This document shows, piece after piece, positions 1 through 7,717 of a stretch of DNA of 64,000 bases (position 1 is its first letter; each line of letters opens with the position of its first letter). Both the position numbers and the translations under genes were made by a program. The notes under the pieces were generated by a model. It was given only the letters and a program-made list of their open reading frames with translations. It was not told the origin of the DNA and ran no database searches. This stretch comes from CAZVLE01 sp964627855. Its GTDB lineage: Bacteria > Bacillota > Dethiobacteria > DTU022. The stretch lies in the NCBI GenBank assembly GCA_964627855.1, contig CAZVLE010000153.1, positions 5,294 to 69,293 of the forward strand, written 5' to 3'.

Positions 1-17
1 GTTAAGGAGAATAATTA

Positions 18-467
18 ATGAGGGCGGTTATCCAGAGGGTTCATCAGGCTAGAGTAGATGTTGAGGGGAAAACAGTGGGCCAGATTGGTCCGGGTCTGGT
101 GGTTTTTCTCGGTGTAGGCAGAGAAGATCGGCATGAAGACTGCGACTACATTGCCGGTAAGATTGCCGGATTAAGGATATTTGAAGATGCTGCAGGGTTG
201 ATGAATTTATCAGTTCAGGATTGTAATGGCTCAATACTGGCCATATCTCAGTTTACGCTATATGGAGATTGCCGCAAAGGAAGACGCCCCGGTTTTTCTG
301 CCGCCGCACCTCCCGGAGAAGCCGAAAAACTATACGATTATTTTTGCACAGCATTGCGCAATAAAGGTATTAACGTGGCTACCGGCTGTTTCCGGGCGAC
401 AATGCGTATTATGGTTGATAACGATGGGCCGGTAACTATATTAATGGATAGCAATAAACTTTGGTAA
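18..467 (+). CDS. dtd: D-aminoacyl-tRNA deacylase
   Basis: Cytoplasmic enzyme that hydrolyses D-aminoacyl-tRNAs (and mischarged Gly-tRNA), keeping D-amino acids out of protein. The 149-residue product has the normal family length. It shows the two active-site signatures: SQFTL at residues 77-81 and NDGPVT at 135-140. The segment before the second signature reads FRATM, where FGADM is common, so one Gly is Arg; this is a small deviation. The ATG at 18 follows a good ribosome site (taaggag at 2-8). In relatives dtd follows relA and precedes hisS, which fits the downstream gene here. The stop codon TAA (465-467) is also the first three bases of a repeat element, so the element abuts the gene without breaking it. 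Confidence 0.95.
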   Translation: MRAVIQRVHQARVDVEGKTVGQIGPGLVVFLGVGREDRHEDCDYIAGKIAGLRIFEDAAGLMNLSVQDCNGSILAISQFTLYGDCRKGRRPGFSAAAPPGEAEKLYDYFCTALRNKGINVATGCFRATMRIMVDNDGPVTILMDSNKLW

Positions 468-742
468 CTGCACAGCTATAGTTTAAGTGTGCGGCTGTTC
501 CAAGGTGTCCGGGCTGCCCATACACTTAAGTCGCAGTAAGTAAAAGCAGTTCAGCCGGAGTTTTCGCCGCCTTCCCTCAACAATCGTCATTCTGACTAGA
601 TTTCGGCGTGATGCATCCGGCATCACGGCCGGCGAAACTCTCCGGCTTCATCGACCACTTAAGCTGCTCCTACGAATTTATGGGCAGCGCGGATACCTTG
701 GAAGGGGCAATTATTATTGTCATATTCCATACTGAGCAGTTA
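465..742. mobile_element. MITE-like palindromic repeat, long copy (A)
   Basis: This fills the 316-base gap between dtd and hisS-aspS. The ends are imperfect inverted repeats (taactgcacagc at 465, actgagcagtta ending at 742). Further inverted pairs nest inside: 498-522 with 679-703 (23 of 25 match), 553-569 with 630-647, and a hairpin 607-614/620-627. The whole segment could fold end to end. Its right part (about 660-742) recurs almost unchanged at 44240-44322. Its left part recurs as reverse complement at 38391-38426 and 25880-25917. There is no open frame, so it would be non-autonomous. A function as a structured RNA is possible but not shown. No T-box for hisS is visible here. Confidence 0.7.
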
Positions 743-783
743 CAAACTTTATTAGCTTTAAGCAACCGGAGAGGAGAAAAAAT

Positions 784-3700
784 ATGAATTACAAGGCACC
801 ACGCGGAACACGTGATATCTTACCGGACGAGGCAATTAAATGGCGATTTCTGGAGGAGCGCTTCAGAAATTTTTGCAACCTCTACGGTTTTGGAGAGATT
901 CGCACCCCTATTTTTGAGCAGACTGAACTTTTTGTGCGCAGCGTTGGAGAAGATAGCGATATAGTTTCCAAGGAAATGTATTCATTTAAAGATCGGAGCG
1001 GACGTGACCTGACGCTGCGCCCTGAGTTGACAGCAGCAGTGGCTCGTGCCTACCTGGAGCATAACCTGAAAGAACAGCCCCAACCGGTCAAGCTTTACTA
1101 CAACGGGCCAATGTTTCGTTATGATCGCCCTCAGGCCGGCCGCTATCGTCAGTTTCACCAGTTTGGCCTGGAAATATTTGGTGCGGAAAATGCTGTTGCC
1201 GATGCAGAAATCATAACTTTTTGCTATCATTTCTTTGATTCGCTCCAGATAGCTGATCTTTCAATCGAACTAAACAGCGTCGGTTGCCCTGTTTGCCGCC
1301 CCCGTTTTCGCGATGTTTTAATGCCCTATTTGGAGGGAATCGAAAAAGATCTCTGTAACGATTGTGTTAAGCGTTATAGGAATAATCCATTACGCGTTCT
1401 TGATTGCAAGCTTGAAAGCTGTCAGATGGGAATTGTAGGGGCGCCAAAAATGGTCGAGCATCTTTGTGCAGATTGTGATTATCACTTTGCAATGCTAAAA
1501 AACCTGCTGACCCGATTGGCAGTGCCTTACAACCTTAACAACAGGCTTGTTCGTGGCCTTGATTATTATACCAGGACTGCATTTGAAGTCGTTGCCGGTG
1601 GTAAAGGTGCCCAGGCTTCTTTATGTGGTGGTGGTCGCTATGACAACCTGGTAGAACAATGCGGCGGACCTCATACACCCGGGGTAGGTGTGGCCTTTGG
1701 AATAGAAAGAATCATGTTGACCATGGATTGGACCAGGCAGGTTTTGGAAGGCAGACCAAGAGTTTTTATTGCCACTGCCGGGGCTGGTCTTGAAGCAGAA
1801 GCTCTCATCTTGGCTTCCGAGCTACGCAGGCTGCATATAGCTGCTGAAACAGAGATGCTGGAGCGTAGCCTGAAAGCCCAGATGAAATATGCCGGCAGAC
1901 GGGGTTACAAATATGTGGTAATTATTGGCGAGGATGAGTTGGCAGGTGGTTTGGTAACCCTGCGTGATATGGAAAGCGGTGAGCAGCAAGAACTTGTACG
2001 CCAGGCTTTGCTGGATATGTTAGCGGGCAATGAAGTTGGTGTCGCTCAAAAAATTCAACTGTCTCAGGGGGCTGAAGTCTCCCTCCCTCCCGGTGGTCAG
2101 CCCACACTAAAAAGTCACTACTGCGGCTTGCTGGGGCCGGACCTTGTGCATAAAAAAATTAGGCTGTCCGGTTGGGTTAGCAGGAGGCGGGATCATGGTG
2201 GGCTGATCTTTATAGACTTAAGAGATCGTAGTGGTATTATGCAGCTTGTTTTTGATCAACAATGTGGAACAGAATTGTTCCGGCAGGCGGAAACCCTGCG
2301 CAATGAATACGTGATTTCTGTTGAAGGTGAAATTGTCAGGAGAGCGGAAGAAAATCTCAATCCCAGCCTGCCCACCGGTGAGATAGAGATGCGTGTTGCC
2401 GCTATGGATATTTTAAATGCCTCGAAAACACCGCCATTCTATATTGAGGATGATCTTAAGGTTGATGAAAACATTCGTCTCCGCTACCGCTATCTCGATT
2501 TAAGGCGTCCTGAAATGATTGAACGCCTTCAGTTAAGACACCGGTCTGTGAAGCTGGTGCGTGATTATATGAATCGTTTCGACTTCTTAGAGGTAGAAAC
2601 TCCAATGCTAACCCGCAGTACCCCTGAAGGGGCGAGGGACTACTTGGTACCCAGCCGTTTGCAGCCGGGTTCTTTCTATGCTTTGCCTCAATCACCACAA
2701 CTTTTTAAACAACTTCTGATGGTTAGCGGGCTAGAAAGATATTTTCAAATTGTTCGCTGTTTTCGTGATGAAGACTTGAGGGCTGATCGTCAACCCGAGT
2801 TTACCCAGATTGATGTGGAAACTTCTTTCTTCGGCAGTGATAATCTCTTTGCATTGATTGAGGGCATGGTTACTGAACTATGGCGAGAGATTCATGGCAT
2901 TGAGCTTAAACTGCCCTTCCAACGGATGCCCTATCGGGAAGCCATGAATCGCTTTGGGTCAGATAAACCTGATCTACGCTATGCCATGGAATTGAAGGAT
3001 TTGGCAGATCTGGCTGCTAAGAGCTCCTTTAAAGTATTTCTCACTGCATTAGAAAATGGAGGTTCAGTCAAAGGCCTCTGCGTACGGGGTGGCAGCAGGA
3101 TGAGTCGCAAAGATCTTGATGATCTGACTCTTTTGGCGCGACAGCTCGGGGCTAAAGGGCTTGCCTGGACCTTTATCGAGGCTGAGGGCTGGCGCTCACC
3201 TATCGCCAAGTTTTTCGAACCACAATTGATGCAGTCTATCAACCGGGAAATGTCAGGTGAGCCAGGTGACTTGCTGCTTTTTGTAGCAGACAAATGGGAA
3301 ATCAGTTGTCAGGTTCTAGGTCACCTGCGAAGGCAGCTCGCTCCCGATAGAGTCTCCCCCGATCCTGCTTTTCTCTGGGTGGTGGATTTCCCCCTCTTTC
3401 ATTATGACGAGGAAGAGCAGCGTTATGATTCCGATCATCATCCTTTTACTGCTCCCCGGTTTGAGGATCTGCCCTTTCTGGAAAGAGATCCCCTGTCAGT
3501 GCGTGCCCAGGCCTATGACCTTGTTTTAAACGGGGTTGAAATCGGTGGTGGCAGCACCCGGATTCATGATAGCCAGACACAAAAAGCTATTTTTAAACTT
3601 CTCGGTTTATCTGAAGAGGAAAGCATTGAGAAGTTTGGCTTTCTGCTTGAAGCGCTATCCTACGGTGCCCCCCCGCATGGTGGTATTGCTCTTGGCCTTG

Positions 3701-3882
3701 ATCGTCTGGTTGCCCTTCTTTCCGGTGATGACTCGATCCGTCAGGTTATCCCCTTTCCGAAAACCGCCGCTGCAAGTTGCCTGATGACAGGCTCTCCGGC
3801 AACAGTAGCCGAACGGCAGCTGGATGAGTTAAAAATTCAGTTGCAGCCACTTAAAAATAATGAATTGGCGGATGACAGCTGA
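784..3882 (+). CDS. hisS-aspS: HisRS-AspRS fusion (histidyl- and aspartyl-tRNA synthetase)
   Basis: One uninterrupted 1032-codon frame encodes two class II tRNA synthetases. Residues 1 to about 412 are a complete HisRS: motif 2 near 111-130 (FRYDRPQAGR), the Firmicutes-type Cys pairs (C168/C171, C191/C194), the His signature RGLDYYTRTAFEV at 257-269, and a C-terminal anticodon domain to about 412. A linker of roughly 30 residues follows. From about 443 there is a complete bacterial AspRS: OB-fold anticodon domain, motif 2 FRDEDLRADRQPE at 660-672, GAD insertion, motif 3 HGGIALGLDR at 965-974. In most Bacillota these are two adjacent genes. The only ATG in the linker region (2017) has no ribosome site before it. 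His471 in RRRDHGG suggests a non-discriminating AspRS. The start follows ggagagg. A lost stop or an assembly error remains possible. Confidence 0.9.
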   Translation: MNYKAPRGTRDILPDEAIKWRFLEERFRNFCNLYGFGEIRTPIFEQTELFVRSVGEDSDIVSKEMYSFKDRSGRDLTLRPELTAAVARAYLEHNLKEQPQPVKLYYNGPMFRYDRPQAGRYRQFHQFGLEIFGAENAVADAEIITFCYHFFDSLQIADLSIELNSVGCPVCRPRFRDVLMPYLEGIEKDLCNDCVKRYRNNPLRVLDCKLESCQMGIVGAPKMVEHLCADCDYHFAMLKNLLTRLAVPYNLNNRLVRGLDYYTRTAFEVVAGGKGAQASLCGGGRYDNLVEQCGGPHTPGVGVAFGIERIMLTMDWTRQVLEGRPRVFIATAGAGLEAEALILASELRRLHIAAETEMLERSLKAQMKYAGRRGYKYVVIIGEDELAGGLVTLRDMESGEQQELVRQALLDMLAGNEVGVAQKIQLSQGAEVSLPPGGQPTLKSHYCGLLGPDLVHKKIRLSGWVSRRRDHGGLIFIDLRDRSGIMQLVFDQQCGTELFRQAETLRNEYVISVEGEIVRRAEENLNPSLPTGEIEMRVAAMDILNASKTPPFYIEDDLKVDENIRLRYRYLDLRRPEMIERLQLRHRSVKLVRDYMNRFDFLEVETPMLTRSTPEGARDYLVPSRLQPGSFYALPQSPQLFKQLLMVSGLERYFQIVRCFRDEDLRADRQPEFTQIDVETSFFGSDNLFALIEGMVTELWREIHGIELKLPFQRMPYREAMNRFGSDKPDLRYAMELKDLADLAAKSSFKVFLTALENGGSVKGLCVRGGSRMSRKDLDDLTLLARQLGAKGLAWTFIEAEGWRSPIAKFFEPQLMQSINREMSGEPGDLLLFVADKWEISCQVLGHLRRQLAPDRVSPDPAFLWVVDFPLFHYDEEEQRYDSDHHPFTAPRFEDLPFLERDPLSVRAQAYDLVLNGVEIGGGSTRIHDSQTQKAIFKLLGLSEEESIEKFGFLLEALSYGAPPHGGIALGLDRLVALLSGDDSIRQVIPFPKTAAASCLMTGSPATVAERQLDELKIQLQPLKNNELADDS

Positions 3883-4048
3883 GTTGGCTTTGCCCCGGAT
3901 ATTACTTACCACATGTTTAGGCGGCAATGTTTGTGCTCTGTTATGTTGCAACAATAATCAGGGTATGCCAGGCATTTTTCAAACAAAGCAATGGCTGAAA
4001 GAGTTCGGAAAAAGGTCTTCTCTGAAGGGCTCGAAATCGCTGTAGATC

Positions 4049-4077
4049 TTGCAACTGCGCGGGTTTTATGCTATGAT
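4049..4077 (+). promoter_or_regulatory. sigma-A-type promoter of the probable 6S RNA
   Basis: TTGCAA at 4049-4054 and TATGAT at 4072-4077 are separated by exactly 17 bases. The predicted start is near 4084. No gene begins downstream until about 4369. A terminator-like stem with a T run ends near 4287, so this promoter fits a short untranslated RNA. Confidence 0.6.
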
Positions 4078-4083
4078 TTTTAT

Positions 4084-4287
4084 GGGAATAGTGAGTCAAT
4101 TGTCAGCTTACCCTGCGGTGTACGTGAAAACCGATTAAGTTTTGAGCTAACACTTATACTATGGGAACCCGGACTTCAATTGCAGCGTAGAAGCCTTGGT
4201 AAGGAGGACCTACAAACCAGTTGAGAAGGTACCCACCTTTCGGGGGAACAGTTCAAAACAACGGCCCACGGCACAGCGGGGTTTTTT
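4084..4287 (+). ncRNA. ssrS: probable 6S RNA
   Basis: 6S RNA is a stable RNA of about 200 nt that binds housekeeping RNA polymerase holoenzyme by imitating an open promoter. Three things support the call. First, position: in Bacillus subtilis the 6S-1 gene lies just downstream of hisS-aspS, the same place as here. Second, a promoter at 4049-4077 and a T run at 4282-4287 bracket about 204 bases. Third, a long closing stem pairs 4110-4126 with 4267-4282 (about 15 pairs with one mismatch and one bulge), joining the two ends around an internal region that contains a small hairpin aaggt/acctt. I have not matched it to a family model, and the exact ends are estimates. A different small RNA is the main alternative. 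Confidence 0.5.
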
Positions 4288-4368
4288 AATGCCTATCAGA
4301 ATGCTATAATCAAAATTGTTATCCATTTTAAAAAGGGCTCTTTTTGCTGATTGCGGGAGGTGAAAAAA

Positions 4369-5691
4369 CTGTCTGTCGAACACATTTACCTGCTAATCAA
4401 TCGAGAATTGAAAGCCGGGGCCCACCCGGGAGATTTACTCGACCTGGTTGAAGAACTCAGTCTTGAACAGAGGGTTGAGTTGATGCAAAGGTTATCAGAA
4501 ACAGATGCCGCCCTTCTCATTCAGGAGATGGAGGATTTTGAACAGGCAGAAATATTACCCCTGCTCAGCAATGATAGGGCCAGGGCAGTTTTAAAAAATC
4601 TTGCCTCTGATGATGCTGCTGATCTGATTGGTGAACTCAGCCCTGAGGAAGCAAAAGAGATGATGAGTTTAATCGGCGAAGAAGAGCCGGTTGACTTTGG
4701 AGACCTTTTGAAATACCCGGAGGAAAGTGCCGGGGGAATCATGACAACGGAATATATATCCCTTCCGGCTGATATTCCGGTTGAAGATGCAATATCACGT
4801 CTCAGGGAAATAGCGCCTGAGGCAGAAACTATCTATTATGTTTATGTGGTCGACGATGCCGGCCACTTAATAGGTGTCCTTTCCCTGCGCGATTTGATCG
4901 CTTCATCTGACGGAACCCTGCTTAAAAGTATTATGCGCCGCAACATCATTAGTGTAAATGCCGAGCTTGACCAGGAAGAAGTGGCGCGAATGGTATCTAA
5001 GTATGATTTGCTGGCTGTACCGGTTGTTGATGATCAGGAAAGACTGCTTGGTATTATCACCGTAGACGATATCATCGATGTTATGGAGCAGGAAGCGACA
5101 GAAGACATCTACCGCCTGGCCGGGGCGAGCGAAGTTGTGGGTATGGAGTTAACCGAAGCCCCCGTGGGCAAAGTTGTCCGTCTTCGTTTGCCATGGTTGA
5201 TCATCAGCATGGTTGGTGGGATTCTTTCGGGCTCTGTGATTGGCGCTTTTGAAAGTACCCTTGAGGCTATAGTTATGTTGGCGGTTTTTATCCCGGTGAT
5301 CATGGACATGGGCGGCAATGTCGGAACACAGTCTTCGACAATTTTTGTCCGAGGTCTTGCTACCGGCGAAATAAACAGCTCCGAAGTCTGGCCTTATTTT
5401 TTTCGGGAAATCAGGATCGGTCTGGTCATGGGGGTTATATGCGGGGTGATGATTTCGATAACCGCTTATTTTTGGCAGGGTAACCCCTATCTGGGCCTGG
5501 TGGTCGGTATATCAATGCTGGCTACGATAAGCGTTGCCGCACTGATTGGAACCCTGGTTCCCCTTCTCTGCAACATGATTAACATTGATCCGGCCATAAC
5601 GGCCGGACCTTTTGTTACTACCATTAAAGATGTTACCGGACTTTTGATCTACTTTATGGTTGCATCAAACTTCCTTGAATACCTGCGTTAG
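4369..5691 (+). CDS. mgtE: magnesium channel MgtE
   Basis: Mg2+-gated Mg2+ channel of the cytoplasmic membrane. The N-terminal superhelical domain covers about residues 1-125 and is rich in LL/DAADLI repeats. Two CBS domains follow (about 125-245, ending in TVDDIIDVMEQEA). Five membrane helices occupy about 275-440, with the pore-helix signature MGGNVGTQS. The C-terminus ends right after the last helix, as usual. The start is uncertain: the strong ribosome site gggagg (4355-4360) is best spaced for the CTG at 4369. The TTG at 4351 lies upstream of that site and has little before it. The domain content is complete with either start. No transporter partner is next to it, and a good terminator follows. 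Confidence 0.93.
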   Translation: MSVEHIYLLINRELKAGAHPGDLLDLVEELSLEQRVELMQRLSETDAALLIQEMEDFEQAEILPLLSNDRARAVLKNLASDDAADLIGELSPEEAKEMMSLIGEEEPVDFGDLLKYPEESAGGIMTTEYISLPADIPVEDAISRLREIAPEAETIYYVYVVDDAGHLIGVLSLRDLIASSDGTLLKSIMRRNIISVNAELDQEEVARMVSKYDLLAVPVVDDQERLLGIITVDDIIDVMEQEATEDIYRLAGASEVVGMELTEAPVGKVVRLRLPWLIISMVGGILSGSVIGAFESTLEAIVMLAVFIPVIMDMGGNVGTQSSTIFVRGLATGEINSSEVWPYFFREIRIGLVMGVICGVMISITAYFWQGNPYLGLVVGISMLATISVAALIGTLVPLLCNMINIDPAITAGPFVTTIKDVTGLLIYFMVASNFLEYLR

Positions 5692-5756
5692 CTTTTTTGC
5701 TCGTCACCAATAAGCGACTAGACAACAAGCAGCATTCTCTCTGACAATGTCAATTA

Positions 5757-5800
5757 GTGGTAATTAAAGGGTAGTTTTCACCGAATTACCACTTTTTTTT
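5757..5800 (+). terminator. intrinsic terminator after mgtE
   Basis: A 9-bp stem (gtggtaatt 5757-5765 with aattaccac 5784-5792) is followed by a run of eight T. It separates mgtE from the division cluster. Confidence 0.8.
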
Positions 5801-5828
5801 ATATTTTTTTTAATTTTTTGCAGAAAAA

Positions 5829-5883
5829 TGGGTAAAAGGGGTTGAAATATAGAGTAAAGTGGTGTAAAGTGGTTAAAAGTGGT
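5829..5883 (+). promoter_or_regulatory. mraZ promoter with MraZ operator repeats
   Basis: Three GTGGT boxes start at 5859, 5869 and 5879, exactly 10 bases apart. Two looser boxes in the same phase start at 5829 (TGGGT) and 5839. MraZ of other bacteria binds direct TGGG-type repeats with a 10-bp period upstream of its own operon. A candidate promoter, TTGAAA 5842-5847, 17 bases, TAAAGT 5865-5870, is overlapped by the boxes, which would allow autorepression. The promoter match is moderate; the repeat is clear. Confidence 0.6.
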
Positions 5884-5911
5884 TGAGAAAGCCCGAAATG
5901 GGGGCGAACAA

Positions 5912-6343
5912 GTGTTCACAGGCGAATATGAACATTCACTGGATGTCAAAGGCAGGGTTATTATACCCTCGCGTCTGCGTGAAGCTCTGGGTGAGCGGTT
6001 CCTGGTAACCAAGGGGCTTGATCGCTGCATTTTTGTCTATCCACTTTCAGAGTGGTCGCGTCTTCAGCAGAAGTTGAGAAAACTGAAAATGACCAACCCG
6101 CAATCTCGCGCTTTTAAAAGGATAGTTTTTTCAGGAGCCATGGAAGTGGAGGCAGACAAGCAAGGAAGGGTTTTAATCCCCGCCAAATTAAGAGAATATG
6201 CCGGCATAGAAAAAGATGTGATGATCATTGGTGTGGGAGAACGTGTTGAGATTTGGGACGAAGAGGCCTGGAAAGAATACTATGATGAAGCAGACAGCAA
6301 TTATGAAGAACTTGCAGAGAAGCTGGTCGATTATGATCTCTAG
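5912..6343 (+). CDS. mraZ: transcriptional regulator MraZ
   Basis: DNA-binding regulator of the division and cell wall cluster, with two AbrB-like half-domains in tandem. The first half carries EYEHSLDVKGRVIIPSRLRE and the second DKQGRVLIPAKLREYAG, the expected repeated pattern. I chose GTG at 5912, giving 143 residues that begin MFTGEYEHS, the standard family start. An upstream GTG at 5879 is in frame but lies inside the operator repeats and would add an untypical 11-residue leader. It is the first gene of the cluster, followed after 15 bases by rsmH. Confidence 0.95.
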   Translation: MFTGEYEHSLDVKGRVIIPSRLREALGERFLVTKGLDRCIFVYPLSEWSRLQQKLRKLKMTNPQSRAFKRIVFSGAMEVEADKQGRVLIPAKLREYAGIEKDVMIIGVGERVEIWDEEAWKEYYDEADSNYEELAEKLVDYDL

Positions 6344-6358
6344 ATATGGGGTTGTTTT

Positions 6359-7294
6359 ATGGTTGAGTTGCACCTGCCGGTTATGGAAAAAGAAGTACTC
6401 CATTATCTTTGCTGGAAGCGCGAAGGCCTTTATGTCGATGCTACAGTTGGCGATGGGGGACATGCCGGGACTATCGTCAGCAACCTTTTACCGACAGGGC
6501 GCCTGATTGGCATTGACTGGGATGCCGCAGCCCTCGAGAGGGCAAAGAGACGATTATCACACGCAGCAGAACAGGTTAAGTTGATTCATGAAAATTACAT
6601 AAACCTTGAGAAGGTTTTAGAAGAGCTTGGCTGCACTCAAGTTGACGGCATTTTAATTGACCTTGGAGCCTCAACACTGCAGCTGATGGATCCGGGTCGT
6701 GGGTTTTCTTTTCACCAGGAAAGTGATCTGGATATGAGGATGGACCAAAGACGTTCTTTGACAGCTGCATATATCATAAATGAGTATTCGGAAGAAGAGT
6801 TGGCTGAATTGTTTTTCCAGTTTGGTGAAGAGAGATGGTCAAGGCGTATAGCTGCCGCAATAGTCAGGGAGAAAAATAAAGAAGGGCCTCTTAAAGACAG
6901 CAAAAGACTGTCGAATATAATAAAAACTGCTGTTCCGGCCCGCTATCGCCGACAGGGCGGTCATCCCGCCCGTAGAGTGTTTCAGGCTTTACGCCTTGCC
7001 GTCAACTCTGAATTGCAAAATATAAAGATGGTACTGCCTCAGGCAGTAAAATGTCTTTCCCCAAAAGGCCGGCTTTGTGTTATAGCTTACCATTCACTGG
7101 AAGATCGTATCGTCAAGCAATTGTTCAGGGAAGCCGAAGGTCATTGCATTTGCCCGCCGGAAAGACCGTGCGTTTGCAACAGGAAGCCGTTGCTTAAAGT
7201 TTTAACCGGAAAGGCGGTTAAACCTGGCGAGGATGAGATCAGGAATAACCCGCGGGCGCGCAGTGCCCGATTGAGGGCAGCTGAAAAGATCTAG
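6359..7294 (+). CDS. rsmH: 16S rRNA (cytosine-1402-N4)-methyltransferase RsmH
   Basis: AdoMet-dependent enzyme that N4-methylates C1402 of 16S rRNA in the ribosomal P site. The 311-residue product has the usual length. The AdoMet-binding loop VDATVGDGGHAG lies near residues 25-36, the GILIDLGAST motif near 100, and the C-terminal signature RIVKQLF plus NPRARSARLRAAEKI at the end. It also carries the Cys-rich tail region CICPPERPCVCN seen in family members. It lies second in the division cluster between mraZ and ftsL, its standard place. Confidence 0.96.
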   Translation: MVELHLPVMEKEVLHYLCWKREGLYVDATVGDGGHAGTIVSNLLPTGRLIGIDWDAAALERAKRRLSHAAEQVKLIHENYINLEKVLEELGCTQVDGILIDLGASTLQLMDPGRGFSFHQESDLDMRMDQRRSLTAAYIINEYSEEELAELFFQFGEERWSRRIAAAIVREKNKEGPLKDSKRLSNIIKTAVPARYRRQGGHPARRVFQALRLAVNSELQNIKMVLPQAVKCLSPKGRLCVIAYHSLEDRIVKQLFREAEGHCICPPERPCVCNRKPLLKVLTGKAVKPGEDEIRNNPRARSARLRAAEKI

Positions 7295-7322
7295 TATTGC
7301 CGTCAGAAAGAAGGTGAGTTTT

Positions 7323-7712
7323 ATGCAGCAGGCAAGAAAGCTCAATTATAAAGATCAGGTTCGGTTACCGAAAGAACCTCTGAAAAGGCCTGTTGGAAGT
7401 TCTCAACCAGGACAGAAACTGGCTAAGCTCAAGCTCATGTCAATCCTGTTGACCTGCTTTATACTCAGCTTAGTAGTAATAGCACAATACTCATTTCTGG
7501 TTATCATGAATTACCAAATGAGCTCAATTCACACAGAACTTGCATCTTTAAGCGTAGTTACCCATGAGCTTGAACTGGAAGCGGCCAGACTGAGCACGGC
7601 AGGAAGAATCGAGCAAATTGCCAGGGAAGAATTAGGAATGGTTGAGCCGGAAATTGATCAGTTGTTTATCATATCTGCTCGTCAGGGAGAAGGAATTATC
7701 TCAGGAGAGTGA
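7323..7712 (+). CDS. ftsL: cell division protein FtsL
   Basis: Small bitopic divisome protein that pairs with FtsQ/DivIB and DivIC. The product of about 129 residues has a basic cytoplasmic N-terminus, one membrane helix around residues 40-63 (LKLMSILLTCFILSLVVIAQ), then a heptad-like extracytoplasmic stretch (SIHTELASLSVVTHELELEA). The ATG at 7323 is preferred because aagaagg lies about eight bases before it; a GTG at 7314 overlaps that site. The primary sequence is weakly conserved in this family, so identity rests on topology and on position between rsmH and the PBP gene. Confidence 0.85.
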   Translation: MQQARKLNYKDQVRLPKEPLKRPVGSSQPGQKLAKLKLMSILLTCFILSLVVIAQYSFLVIMNYQMSSIHTELASLSVVTHELELEAARLSTAGRIEQIAREELGMVEPEIDQLFIISARQGEGIISGE

Positions 7713-7717
7713 AAGCT

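Noticed and set aside
717..745. Outward promoter at the right end of repeat copies A and B (TTGTCA or TTGTAA, 17 bases, then TTACAA or TTATGA).
   Set aside because: The -35-like part is good but the -10 matches are poor in both copies, so I do not call it.
468..783. A His T-box or other riboswitch before hisS-aspS.
   Set aside because: No T-box core (ggtaccgcg type) is present, and the whole gap is explained by the repeat element.
3991..4224. A 77-codon open frame between hisS-aspS and mgtE.
   Set aside because: It runs through the promoter and body of the probable 6S RNA, has no good ribosome site and no recognisable family features.
5859..5883. Regular GTGGT repeats as a possible CRISPR or tandem repeat array.
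   Set aside because: The units are only 5 bases with 10-bp period, directly upstream of mraZ; they fit MraZ operators.
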